Assembly (NCBI RefSeq): GCF_010093535.1 | Contig: NW_022985163.1 | Span: forward strand, 730,711-794,710 | From: Lindgomyces ingoldianus | Taxonomy: Eukaryota > Ascomycota > Dothideomycetes > Pleosporales > Lindgomycetaceae | Direction: 5' to 3' | DNA length: 64,000 bases | Translations under genes and position numbers: made by a program | Notes under the pieces: generated by a model | What the model was told of the DNA's origin: nothing | The model's database searches: none | The model's input: the letters and a program-made list of their open reading frames with translations, nothing else | Shown here: in pieces, positions 11,117 to 23,139 of the stretch | How positions within the stretch are numbered: position 1 is the first letter of the stretch | Layout of the letters: each line of letters opens with the position of its first letter

Positions 11117-12151
11117 TTAACGTTTCTGCGTCTGTGTCTCAGCCTCACAACATCTCCGCCAAGTCTCCACCACCCAATCGCAAATCTTCTCGCTCTCCTC
11201 TGCTAAAACGGGGTAATGATGTCCCATCTGAAGCTCCAGAACATCGCTTTTCCCCTCTGCTACTTCGTATGCGGTTTCGATGAGTAGTTTCCCGGCCCAT
11301 TCGAATTCGTCTTGCTTGCCTTGGATGTGCAGGGTTGGGGATTGGATTTTTTGTGTTTCGATGGCGGAGAGGGTTTGTTGGTTAAAGGAGGGGGACTGGG
11401 ACAGGGGTTGGGAGAGGAGCGAGCGTGCAGATGAAGGGACGAGGGGTGGGGGGTAGGAACCACAGACTGATAGTCCGAAGGCAAAATCTAACCAGTCTAA
11501 CCCCTCTCCTTCCGCCTGCCCCCCCTCTCCACTAGCCTTACTAGCAGTTGCAGCCTCCACTGCCCTCCTGATCTCGCATCCCTTCAATAATCCAGCAACC
11601 ACCCTGGTACCCTGTGAAAACCCGATTAAGCCAACGACGCGCCCGCCTTGAGACCGCACTTTGCTCACGGTATTCCGGACCAGGGTTTCTACTAAAGGAG
11701 GCATTAGCGAGGATGCGAGGCCGGCTTTCATGCTTTCAGTGGTGACGCGGTCGGAAGGGGGAACCCAGCGTTTGAAGGGTCCGCAGCCTTCAAAGAAGGG
11801 GAGGACGCCGGGCCCGGCGGGGGAGGGGAAGGGTGCTGGGGATCATTCGTTAGTGTGGTGTGTGGACAGGTTTATAATCTAATTTTTGAGAATGGGGTAG
11901 CAAGAAATATGTGGTTGTGGTTGTAAAATAGACTCTTTGAGTCCTGGGAGGGAGGGGTTACCTTCACAAGAAATAATATTAAAATGTGTTTTCAGATGTC
12001 TTGTCAATCGTGCTAACTGCACTGTGTGTATCGTGCCATTTGACCCTGAGCCATGGAATGCGAGAAGAGTTGGTTTGGTGGGCTCTCCCGATGTGGAGCG
12101 AGGTGAGGAGCTAGGTGTTAGATAGATTGGGTTTGGATAGAAAGCCGCCAT
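11117..12151 (-). CDS. FSH1-family serine hydrolase
   Basis: Two exons, 12151-11962 and 11835-11117, joined in phase 1, give 302 aa. The alpha/beta-hydrolase features of the FSH1 (family of serine hydrolases) domain are all present. These are LLAFHGSGSNG near residue 30, the nucleophile elbow GFSQG (Ser about 137), a strand THIQGKQDEFE-like segment with the acidic residue (Asp about 239), and the terminal His in MGHHYP (about 279-280). The segment SCEAPFPSPAGPGVLPFFEG between elbow and N-terminus is typical of fungal FSH proteins. Such proteins act as cytosolic esterases or as stand-alone thioesterases in polyketide clusters. No biosynthetic genes lie nearby, so a housekeeping esterase is more likely. 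An Ala/Gly/Glu-rich insert (about residues 157-178) is not conserved in the family as I know it. Confidence 0.85.
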
Positions 12152-13125
12152 TTTGGGGTGAGGTGGGAGGATATGGACTGTAGTGATGATGGGATAGCGT
12201 GAGATGGCAATTATTGGAGGGTTGGGAGGGAGGAGGTTTGCGGTATAAGGGAGGTTGGAGAAAGCGTCAAGCGTGGAAGGGTGCTCGCACGTGATTAAAT
12301 CTCCGAGTTGAAGGTTGCAAGCTTGAAGTCGACGTCGAGTGGCGATGTCCGTCGTCGTAAATACCAGAATGCGAAGTTCCTACAGTCCGAATATCTTCTC
12401 TTTTGTTGTCTCGCGCCGATATCTTCTCAATATGTGACTCCCTACAGATATCGACGGGATCACCAAATATTCCTTGCTCTTTCTCCCAAATACTATTCCA
12501 GCGACGTTACACAGAAGTCTAGTAGCCGGGCAATCTTGAGACCGAAAGTAAGATAACCACACAGCACAGTTTCAAGAGTGTTTTCGCGGCGGGGATTGAA
12601 GAAAGATGGGGGAAGAAGCCTGGAGACTGTGGTGGATGAAATCGGAGGCCGAGGGTAATCGCCTAATCAGGACTAGCGTAAATTTACAATCTCAAGGCGG
12701 CACAAAGTTTTGCAAAGGCCAAAGGGGGGACGGTGAGATTGTTCACAAATACTACAGATTTTAACGTCTTATGCCTGAGAATGTCCTGTGTGAACCCAAG
12801 ACTTCTACGTAAAGACTACTAGAGATGCACGAATCAATATTTATATCTATATTTACTTCTTGCCATCAAGAACACAAAGGATGAATTCATCCAGGGTCTA
12901 TATTGGGTGCTGAATATCGATCGCTGAGCAGCGATGAAAATACTCAAGTTCTTTTGCCGCTGTACCTTTGGACTGCATGATCGCCCAAATAGCGGCAGTT
13001 GAGTATGTCTATATCAAATGCTTAAGTACTCCAACTCTTGACATGAACGTGTCATCCAACATCCCCCCTTTCTCGGGCTCTCTCTTACTTTTTCAAGACC
13101 ACAACGTTTCTTCCATGCACACTCA
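12152..13125. other. Intergenic spacer
   Basis: This is the upstream region of the FSH-type gene and the 3' flank of the kinase gene. Short frames at 12308-12562 on both strands have no family signal. I see nothing else. Confidence 0.5.
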
Positions 13126-16100
13126 TTACAGATCCCTCACCGTCTTAACTCTGCTCTTCCCACCGACTACATACCCTCCAGCCGAAGTACTCCCAGGAAT
13201 CTCCGTCTCCACCATCTCAAGCCCACTCAGACTAGGATATCGTTTACTGAAACTGGCCATATCCCAATCGTCTTCTCCACTGGTACCACTAACGCCTCCA
13301 GGAGCGGGCAACGGCTTGTCTTTTCCGGTAACGGGATCTGCCGATCCACCTGTCCTCAGGGCCTTCGGTTTCGGTGGCGCTGATGGCCGTTGCCCAGGGG
13401 GTCCTGTTACGGTTCTAATCGCTGCTGCTACAGGTGCGGACGTGGATATAGGGGGTTGTTGACGCGGCTTCGGAAAAGTGAGGTCCGGAGATTGAAGTTG
13501 AGGTTGAGGTTGCAGAGTAGTAGGTATGGCCTTTGGTAGCGGTTTTCGTGCAATAGCTGGAGGTCTGCTTACAGGTATTTGTTCTTGCGGTCTCGTGGGT
13601 AGAGGTTTGCCAGAGTCGGTGTAATGTCCATAGCCCTCTGCGGTGCGACTCGTACTGACATGCTTAGTATCATCTAGGAGACTTCTGACACGGTTTTGGA
13701 TTGTCGAAGCGCGAGATGGTCCTGCCTTGCCTTTGCTGTTCTCGCCTTGTTCTGCGAGACGCTTGCGGTATTCAGCAGCGGCATCAGCAACACGCTTTTC
13801 TTCCTGCGACAGCCGACGTCGCTCTAGCTCGCGGCGCACTTCGGGTGGGAGATCTTGGGTCTCGTCGATGGCACGCTCGTCATCACTCGTGCCACCTGTC
13901 GCTTCTGAACCCGCAATTGGGGTAAGGATTTTACCGGAGCGATCGATAAGCCGGTCAGTAGGTGTTAGCGGTGGATCTCGGTCTTGATTACTCGAGCTAT
14001 TGCTTTCAAACTTTCTAAACGCGTCGCCGAACTTGCCCTTGACGATATTCTTTGTATTACTAAGAGATATTGAGGGCAGGCTTGACCGCTTCGATTGCTT
14101 CGATTGGCTACTACTCCTGCGATGGTGCTTCTTCAGCCCCGAATCATCTTCCATGGCCCGCAGAAAGTCGACGTTTGATGTAATATTCTTCTCTTCGGCT
14201 TCGGTATCCGAGTCTTGTATTGCACCCGAAGGCGGGCCTCGGGATAGAGACGGGGCGTCGAAACTACGCCCAGGAGCCATTTCGCGATCGCGGAGGTAGT
14301 CGAGATTTGACTCGACATGAACACTCGTAGGTCGAGGACGGGAATTGGCAGACTTGGATCTACCAAGAGTGTCGCTGATGTCTAGCGCAGAAGGCCGCTG
14401 ACTTTCGAGGGATGGTCTTGATGATGCGGGAGATCTCGGGATAGAGAGCGCAGCTGTTTGAGACATCGACCTAGACGATTCAAGTATTGATGGACGCGGA
14501 GGAAGTGTGTAATCGGGCTTCAAGGTTGCCAGGCTGGTTTGAGGTTTCTCCAAACTCCGAGGCTGGCTTAACGTACGGCTGTGATTGGGAGAAGAATCCG
14601 GCACACGCCAAATAGCTCGCTTGTTGACATCAGGATACTTCTGCAGCCCCGGGGAAGGCGACGGAGATGTTTGGATACCGGTCGACACCATAGCTGGTCG
14701 CTGTGGAGTTGGCTGTACAATGGTGGGGTTTGGTTGCCGTACGGCCTCCTTTGGCGGCTCGTATGGTTTTGACTTCGTAACGGAAGTGGATCTCGAAACG
14801 CCTGAAGAAGAGGTATTCGAAGAAGGTTTCGTCGTCGGTGTTGGCCCTGTTTGGCTTACAACAGGAAAGGCAAAGGCATCGTCCGCTAAGGCCTGCGTCA
14901 CTCGCTTGTTAATCGTGTCTTGTTTGGGGTCAGATGTTGGTGCCTGGCCGAACTCGAACTTCTGTCCTCGGTCATGCAATAATGAGAACTCGTCCAAGGA
15001 AGGAAAGCGCGCAGCAAGCTCGTCAGCAGCCGCACTCCTGACCTGGACGTTCTGGGAATCAAGGGCCGCAAACGGATCTGATGTAGTCCCTCTCATGGGT
15101 GAAGGACTGGGTTTTGCTGCAGGAGGTTGCTGAACGGGGGCAGTCGGTCTTCCTCGTCTCATGGGAGTGATATCTGGAATGGCCTGTACTTGTTGCACAG
15201 GAGCAACTTTCTGCAGCCCGATAACAGGGGGAGAGGAAACCCGGGGCTCGGGAGAGGGAAGCTGCTGGTTTCTCCGATCTTCTGATTGGGTTCGGTTGGA
15301 GTAGATCTGCAAGTGTCAACTCGGAAATTCGGACATGAATTCAGCATCTTACGTCTTTGATAGGAACACTTCGGTGCCTCATGGAGCAGACCTCGACCAC
15401 TACTTGGTAGATGTTTGGTCGATGTTGGGGATTCTCCCGTAACATAGATGCTGTTCAGAGGTGAGCTTCAGGGTATTGAAATTGCTTGAGGTATAGCTAC
15501 GCACCGATAAGCTTCTTTATGCGGTCCGAGAATTGGGGGTATGACGGGAATTTGTAGGTCGCATTCAAAATGGCCATCTGTCCCACCTCTTCAAAAGGGG
15601 TCGTGTAGTAACACAGCTTGTAAAGGAGCACGCCCAAAGCCCATATGTCACTTTTTTCGTCTATCGGTTGTTTCCTGTAGACGTCGATCATCTCGGGGCT
15701 CCGGTACTGGAGCGTGGTATGCCGTTGTACGTCGTCCTCGATCAGGCGTCCTTCGGCGGCTGTTTTTGCAGCAGGTCTCGGCGGAGCGGTGGATCCAAAA
15801 TCACAGAGCTTGTATATCCTCGAAGAGCCGGAATTGGTAATGAGTACATTTTCAACCTTGAGATCTCGGTGGAGCAGCGGAGGCTTCAGGTAATGCATTG
15901 TCGCAACGCCCTCTGCGACGTCGGAGAAAATGTGTAGGATCTCTGGCTCGGTTAGTCGGTGCTGCAGCCGCGTGTTCATGAAGTCAATCAGGCCTCCGCC
16001 AGAGCAGTATTCCATAAGAAGGAAGACCTCGTAACCCCCACCCTTCAGCTGCGAGGCATGCGAATCCATGTATGTCACAATGTGTTTGTGGCCCTTCAAC

Positions 16101-16411
16101 TTCTTCATCGTCTCCACTTCAGTCCGCATGTTTGAAAGCGCCTCCTTATCCGGTACTGCGACTCTCTTCAAGACGCCAACTTCGGGTGTTCGCTCTGAGG
16201 ACTTGGGGATGCGAACTAGGTAGACATGGGCGAATCCACCCTCGGACAGGTATTTCTCGATGACGACGCGGTGATTGCCCACCTGAACTTTCGTCCCCGA
16301 GGCGAAGGTCCCTGGAGGAGCATTGGAAACAGGAGCCGAAGCGCGGTAGGCCGCTGGCTGGTGGGGGATTGAGTGTGCAGCGGAGTTGGCGTATCGTGCC
16401 GAGGAGGACAT
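13126..16411 (-). CDS. ark1: Ark1/Prk1-family (NAK) serine/threonine kinase
   Basis: Three exons, 16411-15505, 15450-15353 and 15306-13126, close in phase at 1061 aa. The kinase domain spans about residues 45-335. It has a modified glycine loop LSEGGFAHVYLV, ATP-binding Lys in VLKRV (about 82), catalytic HRDLKVENV (about 181-189), CDFGS (Asp about 204) and the activation segment TTLQYRSPEMIDVY. The end MLRENPQHRPNIYQVV is characteristic of the Ark1/Prk1/Akl1, AAK1 and GAK group. The remaining 720 residues are Pro/Ser/Gln-rich and disordered, with proline motifs (LPPRPS, KPLPTRP, KPLPAPG) that could recruit SH3 proteins such as Abp1. By homology it phosphorylates endocytic coat proteins at cortical actin patches and switches off actin assembly. 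The first ATG (MSSSARYANS) follows a leader without other in-frame starts. Confidence 0.9.
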
Positions 16412-19411
16412 GGTAGGAGGTATAGAGGCCTGCAGGAGTGCAGGATGCTCGATAGACCTAGGGCGCGAACATGTAGGTAATGAGGCGTGAAAGGTGGGTG
16501 GTTGACAGACTCAATGAGCGTGTGTGGTTGTGTGGGAGTTGTTGAAGGTCATAGGGCCGTGCCTTGTGAGTGCATCATTTTACCTGCAACCTGCAACCTC
16601 TAATGGCGGTGTCAAAGCCACATTCGCAATCCACTAGGCCGCAACACTTGCACCTCGGCGAATAAAAACAGATATTATTATCTTTACATCTCTCGAATAG
16701 CCTAAGAGGAGCATTCACATTCCTCTAAATAATTCCTCCAAAACTCCTCGGCCTCAATCACGATATATTGAGGTGTGGCGCAGTGATTGGGCTGCCGCAC
16801 TCAACCGACGACCCTTCCCTCGGACAACCAGATCTGAAACACAGATGCGAACAGCAAAGTTCAGAAGCTGTTGACAACAACCTAAAGCGGTCATACAGAT
16901 TAGGCAAGCATTTGAAGATGTTGCCGGATTTGTGTCCCGAGCTGCTTCAGGTTAATATTGCCGGTTTTAAGGATGCATGGTATAGCTGGAAGAAACATCA
17001 CGAACACTCGCTGCGGAAAACGTCAACTCCAGAGCGAGTTTCAGGAACTTGTAACTCGTAACACTTCGCACTCGTGTATGGTCACCTAATGGGCCCTGTG
17101 AAGTCCCAAGCTCCCCCTCGGTACTTGGAACAGTCAGGGTCCTGCTAACCCGCTTTGAGGTTCAACGGGTTCAGGCAATCACCAGGATCATTGGGTTTGT
17201 ATCTGAAGCCATCCTAGAATTCATCTGGATGAGCAAGCAGGTTGGCTCGTCAACTACTCGTCGAGGAACATAGAAGCTGACTCACCACCCAAGTCACGTG
17301 CAACCAAGTCATCCATTTCGAGGAACAAATTCACAAAAGGGAATGTTCGGACATCGTCAATAACATAGTTTCCGCACCACCACTACCCCCCTCGATGTGC
17401 ATGCGGCGCCCAAGGTCCATCCGGGAGAGATGAAAGTGTGGGGACCCCGGGAACGGCTGAATCGGCTCTGGTTGAAGGGAACGATTGCAGTTCGTATACT
17501 ATGATAAGAATGCAGCCTATCACTTGAGTCCTCAGAATGAGAAGGGGAAGCGCGAGCTAGGCCCGAGCGAGGCCTAAATGTGCCGTGCAGAGATCCCCGA
17601 ATTGTCCGGTGGGTAAGCGTCTGACAGGTAGATAACTCTATCCCCACAAAGATGCCGTGAAACATTATCTGGAGGAATCTTGAATTGGCCGGATATGTTT
17701 GAACTTCAGTGTTTAGGATGAAGTAACATCATTGCCCAACAGAGATGGGAAAAAAGCGGTGGAAAAATTGATAGACTCTGAAAGGCAATGCGCATACCAT
17801 GGGTAGGAATATGAATGACTTGTGAAGGGATGTATAATACAAACCCGACCTAATGCCGAACACATTTTTGAATCGGGGGGGGGAAAGCTAAGGACTCCCT
17901 GTTCGGGGTTCACATTGCCAAGACCACGACATAAGAAGGTGTGGTGAATGACTAGCGCCGTTTCGGTTGGCCTCGTGATAACTCGGTCAGTGGGTAAAGA
18001 GTTTGGACAACGCGAGTCGTAGTGGAATTCAATTGACGTTCTCTAGAAGAATGTCGGCGCTTCCACTGTGCAATAGGGGTATGACGGCATCGGGCGTAAT
18101 TGTGAGGGACGTGGATTGCCAAACCAGGAATTGTAGGATCCCAAGTAGCGGATGCTGTGTCAAGGCTTGAACTGTTTCTCAACACGAGGGTCCATGTTCC
18201 AGGCCAGCAGTCAAGCCCGGGACTGTCTTTGCGCCCGCATCCCTCCAGTGTTCTTCTTCTCCAAGGTGGTTAACTGGTGTCGTTGTCCTGCAGACGCCAA
18301 GTGACAGCCACGCGGCCGCAGATGTCATATATAGTTGTTTCTTCTGTGGTTCGGACCAGGTGTGCAGGATTGTTTACACCGCCTCCACGGGTCAAAACAA
18401 GCAAGCAACGTTGTGGATGTACCCGGCAGAACCTTCGGCTCTCTTGGGATGTTGAAACCAAAATGGACAATAGTGTGTGGAAATACCCTGCAGCTGGTGT
18501 TGAGGATCTTGGAGATCTAGATCGGAGCATCCCAGGAGGCTCTGCGTCTCGGCTGGGAATCAGCGAGCGGGGTCGCGCAGCAGTTCAGTTGAAGGCAAAC
18601 TAACAATAAGGCCAGACCCGGCGAGCGTCACGACAGCGGCTGCAGTGAGACAGCCGGCCACAGTGATGGGATGATCAGGTGTCCTGCTGTTTGGCAACAC
18701 ATGACGGCTCTAGAGCGTGGACAGGAGAGTAAGTCGGCAGGGTGAGAGACCGTGACGCCGATGGTGAAGCCATTCACCAGGACTATTCAACCAGGACAAA
18801 AGGGGCTACAAGCATAGCCCAGCCGTCACCGCCAAGCCCGTTGGGTTGATCCTGCTCGCAGGGACGCTGACGACTGCAACCACTCACGGCATCAAAATCC
18901 ACCTTCTCGTCGCCCGCCAGCGTCCCTGAGTATTTACATACATAGCACCTCGTCGCCGCCGCCCGCTGCCCACGAGAAGGCACTACTTGATCATCTGCAT
19001 TACCAGATATCCCTTTATTTGTTTGCCCATATCACTCCGCAAGGTCGCTGATCATCACCAACCACCAACCTGCAACCCGCAAGACACGGGACTGCTACCG
19101 AGCCAATCGCCCAGCTGGACAGACACTCCACCTCACGGCACAGCTACTGGACTATTCAAACCTCACCCTCCTGGCCCCCACACACGCTGTTACACACTCC
19201 CCGGACACTCACCGTGCTGCTTGGCCCAGCTTGTTGTCAGTAAGCTGCGTCGCTTAGACGACCCAACCGCGGATCCTCGCGCGCAATCACGACCGACGCC
19301 CTGCAACCGACGACGACCTACGTTTTCACCCGCCCACCAGCCCGCCTCCTAACAAACAACACACATACAACAACATTTGCCTCTGCACATCCCTACAATC
19401 ATCATCTCATC
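16412..19411. promoter_or_regulatory. 3 kb divergent intergenic region upstream of ark1-like and grr1
   Basis: No convincing gene lies between these two divergent starts. The right 500 bases are strongly C-rich and carry CCACCAACCACCAACC-like runs and a pyrimidine-rich end, so they probably form a long grr1 leader. An upstream frame of 121 codons (18987-19352) ends 59 bp before the grr1 ATG and has low-complexity Pro/Ser composition, making it an uORF candidate rather than a gene. Around 17.3-18.6 kb, frames on both strands are short and unlike known proteins. Confidence 0.45.
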
Positions 19412-21358
19412 ATGACGCGCTCCCGTCGAGTCCAGAGAGACCTCAGTACCTCCCGCTCCGACACCTCCGCATCCACCTCCCCCGAGCGGGGCATCGACGA
19501 CGACAATGACTCCTTCATGCTCCAGCCGAATGATTCGCAGTCATCCCTAGCGCTGTCGGTATCCCCCGATTTCGACGAAGAGACGCTCCGCCGTGAGCTC
19601 GAGGAGCGATGTCGCGTCTCCCCCATCTCCCGCCTGCCCGCTGAGCTCATGATTGCCATATTCGCTAAGCTGTCCTCGCCTGGCGACCTGAAGCACTGCA
19701 TGCTAGTGTCTCGGGAGTGGTCGAGGAACAGCGTGGGGCTGCTTTGGCACCGCCCGCAAACGAACAAGTGGGGCAGCGTGAAAAACGTCATTACGACGGT
19801 CCGGAAGGCCGACAGCTTCTTCGACTATGGCAGCCTGATCAAGCGACTCAACTTGTCTGCGCTCGGAAACGAAGTCAGCGACGGAACTTTACAGCCGTTG
19901 TCTGGATGCAAGCGTGTTGAGCGGTTGACGCTGACCAACTGTACAAAGCTCACGGATCTGAGTTTGACGGCGATGCTCAAGCATAACCGGAGTCTTTTGG
20001 CTCTGGATGTTACCGGACTGGACTCTATTACAGATAAGACGATGCTCGCTTTGGCGCAGAACACTGTCCGACTCCAGGGGCTGAATATCACCAACTGCAA
20101 GAAAATCACGGACGAGTCCCTTGAAGCAGTGGCACGTGCTTGCAGACATCTCAAGAGGGTAAATAGCTCGTCCATTATCGGTATCAATCTAAAGCTAACA
20201 TTAGCAGCTCAAACTCAATGGTTGCTCTCAATTAACCGACAAGTCTATCATCGCATTTGCTATGAACTGCCGCTACATCCTCGAAATCGACCTGCATGAC
20301 TGCAAGAACCTTGAAGATGAATCAATCACTACCCTCATCACCGAAGGACCCCATCTACGCGAACTACGCTTGGCACACTGTGGGCGAATCACAGATAATG
20401 CATTCCTTCGTCTTCCTTCCGAGGCTTCCTACGAGAGTCTCAGGATCCTGGATCTTACCGACTGTGGCGAGCTTCAAGATATGGGTGTCCAGAAAATCGT
20501 TCAGGCCGCTCCCCGCCTGCGCAACCTGGTCCTTGCTAAATGCCGGCTGATCACAGACCGTGCAGTTTTGGCCATTACGCGACTAGGGAAGAACTTACAC
20601 TATATTCACCTCGGTCATTGTTCGAGGATAACGGATGCTGGTGTATCTCAGCTCGTCAAGTTGTGCAATCGAATTCGGTACATTGACCTAGCCTGCTGCG
20701 TGCTCCTCACCGACGCTTCGGTCACCCAACTTGCGACTCTGCCGAAATTGAAGCGAATCGGCCTGGTAAAGTGCGCTGCCATCACAGACCGGAGCATCTT
20801 GGCGCTAGCAAAACCGAAGCAACAGGGACATGGGGGCCCTGTAGTTCCGAGCGTGTTAGAGAGGGTCCATCTCAGCTACTGCACAAACCTGACGCTCTCA
20901 GTAAGTTCTCGAATACCTACAGCTATTCACGACTTTCCATAGTGCTAACGCTTTTCAAGGGCATTCACGCTTTGCTGAACAACTGTCCACGCCTTACTCA
21001 TCTAAGTTTGACAGGCGTCCAGGCCTTCCTGCGCGAAGATTTGATTGTTTTCTGCCGTGACGCTCCAGCAGGTATGTCACCCAATCCTCCTATTCCATCT
21101 CGCAATACTGACTCCCCTCTAGAATTCAACGACCATCAACGCGACGTATTCTGCGTTTTCAGCGGCATCGGCGTGACGCGCCTGCGCAACCACTTGAACG
21201 TCGATTCTCGGATACTTATCGACCCCGACCGCACAATGTACGACGAGAGTGAAGAGCCCGAAATGATCCTCAACGTCACTGCGCAAGCCAACGGTATGGC
21301 GATCGAGGAAATGGATGATGATTTCGGAGAGGGCAGTGAAATGATGGGTCAGGATTAG
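19412..21358 (+). CDS. grr1: GRR1-type F-box/LRR protein, SCF ubiquitin ligase adaptor
   Basis: Four exons, 19412-20158, 20208-20900, 20960-21071 and 21123-21358, close in phase at 595 aa. The F-box (ISRLPAELMIAIFAKLSSPGDL..., about residues 72-115) binds Skp1. It is followed by a run of about a dozen cysteine-containing leucine-rich repeats (NCTKLTDLSLTAML, NCKKITDESLEAVA, DCKNLEDESI, HCGRITDNAF, KCRLITDRAV, HCSRITDAGV, KCAAITDRSI). The C-terminal part has NNCPRLTHLSLTGVQAFLREDL and the acidic end IEEMDDDFGEGSEMMGQD. This is the full GRR1 architecture. The SCF(Grr1) complex marks G1 cyclins and nutrient-sensing proteins for destruction; in Aspergillus grrA is needed for ascospore formation. 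The first repeat unit spans the first intron, which confirms that splice. Confidence 0.95.
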
Positions 21359-22613
21359 GTTCCTCCCTCTTTCTACTTCGTTAACGCTTTTGCTCTCATA
21401 GGAATTCTTGGAAATTAGTGCGACTAACACTTCCAATCTCCTATTGAATCATCCAATATCGGAACATTGAAGCGGATCATTTTTTTCTATAGGTGCTGGC
21501 ACGGTATGTGGTCGTCGATCGACATGACATCACTCACCTAATTCCTGTTCTTGGTCTTGCCTTCGGTCGAGTGTATGCTTTTATATGGTTTACTAGTCGG
21601 CGTTTCCTTCCTTCCTTTGCATCAAAATGGAGTAACAGAAGCATTTGTGGGTTTCCTTCTGCTGGATTCGATACTTCCTTGCATTTTCCTTACCTCTGGC
21701 TCGTTCTGGCTCATTCACCATCTCCTTCCTCATACTCCTCGCTTACGCTCACGACGAAAACGGCCAAGATGAAATTAAGTCAGTTTCTGGACGGAGTGCG
21801 ATGGGAGATTGAAAAAGACAAGTGTGTATGCCTCTGTCTAGATGGATAGTGTTTATTGTAGTGTTTTGATGGATGTGGGTATGAATGTGCTTATGTCTGC
21901 GATACCCTTTTCTGTGGAGCGTGTTGGTGGAATTGGAGTTGGGGTTGGGAGGCGTAGAGGCGTATGTATACATGCCTGTATGCGTACATGTGGGACGCGA
22001 AATATGAGCGAAGCGTGACGGAATGCGAACAGAATAGAACAAGTCAGGACAGAACTTGAATCTCACAGTTCTTACAGCTCTCACTTAGTGCTATGCTGTT
22101 GAAGTTTTTCCCATTATCTGAGGCATTCAATTGTCCTTTGAGTTCATTCACTTCCCCATTCCGTCCAGATAACCCTAACTCATCTATCCCCCTGCCAAGC
22201 CCTACCAATATTCTATCTTAACGAGAAGAAACTCAAGTCTATATCACTAACAGGTACATTAAACTCAGCATCTGGCTCAGCATCCACTCTCCTCCAAGTA
22301 AGATTAACCCTGCGAGGTGCATTCCCAACTCCAACCTACATTCTCTTGCGCCCTCAACCTTAACTCAGAGCTTACGCCCAAACATACATACACGTATATA
22401 TCCCTCATCCACAGTAAAGATCTAACCCATTAGATCAAGGCCAAGCCACCCTCGCCAACATACACGTACACAGTCTTAATCCTAGGGGCAGAAAAGAGAG
22501 ACCCTAGTCAGTCAGATACACTGGCCACAAAGTATCGCATCAGCATGCGATGCAATACTTGTTCTGCATGCGCAGCAGTCTACTTCCATTCGAATTCCTG
22601 GCCTAGCCCCAAC
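21359..22613. other. 3' flank of grr1 and spacer
   Basis: This is probably grr1 3' untranslated region followed by spacer. It contains TG-rich (21850-21960) and C/A-rich (22140-22460) stretches but no recognisable gene, RNA or repeat. Confidence 0.45.
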
Positions 22614-22847
22614 CTAGCCCGTGCCAGTCCAAAAAGACTGTGTGAGGTTACACAACTCGTGGTAGAGATTCTTTGTGACCATGAAACCCTGGTCTTAGAG
22701 GCCGATCTCGCTGTTTCCGCTCCCTTGCTCCCAGGTATATGAAAGAGCTTCATAATCAGGCTGGTCTCCAAATGAAGCTTTAAGGAGCTCGTATTTTGGG
22801 ATATCGCTTCCGCTTCCGCTTCTGGGTAGGAGTTTGACGAGCCGGGT
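22614..22847 (-). pseudogene. Decayed HET (heterokaryon incompatibility) domain fragment
   Basis: Read on the minus strand in one frame, this encodes TRLVKLLPRSG, then a short hydrophilic stretch, then DYEALSYTWEQG. After an in-frame TAA at about 22695-22697 it continues with DQGFMVTKNLYHELCNL before a TAG at 22614. These segments match the opening of the fungal HET domain (PF06985): IRLL.LLPG, the YEALSYTWG motif and F.VTKNLYHAL. The rest of the domain (such as the WIDAICINQ motif) is absent in all three frames downstream. HET proteins trigger cell death on fusion with genetically different hyphae. Here only about 75 codons survive and they are broken by a stop, so this is a relic. A very short real exon cannot be excluded. 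Confidence 0.6.
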
Positions 22848-23139
22848 TTCTTGTTGTGTCCATACATACAATAGGAGAGATTCTCTCCATCCAATGATCC
22901 AAGCTAGCCTCAACTCGCCCAAGCCTAATCGGGTATCAAAAGTGTTTCGTGTATTGTGTGTCGTTTGTCGTGCCATGTCTCTCACTCCTTCGTCATAATC
23001 GCATCCCCAGAAAGTCGATAATATAATCTAATCCAGTCCGGTCCAGAACCATATGATAGTGTCTCTCCCCCGTCGTGAGAATACTCAGCACCAGCACCAG
23101 TACGGCGCTGCCCAGCTCAAATCAAGTCGTAACTATCAA

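Noticed and set aside
11117..12151. FSH hydrolase as part of a polyketide cluster
   Set aside because: No synthase, oxidase or cluster regulator lies nearby.
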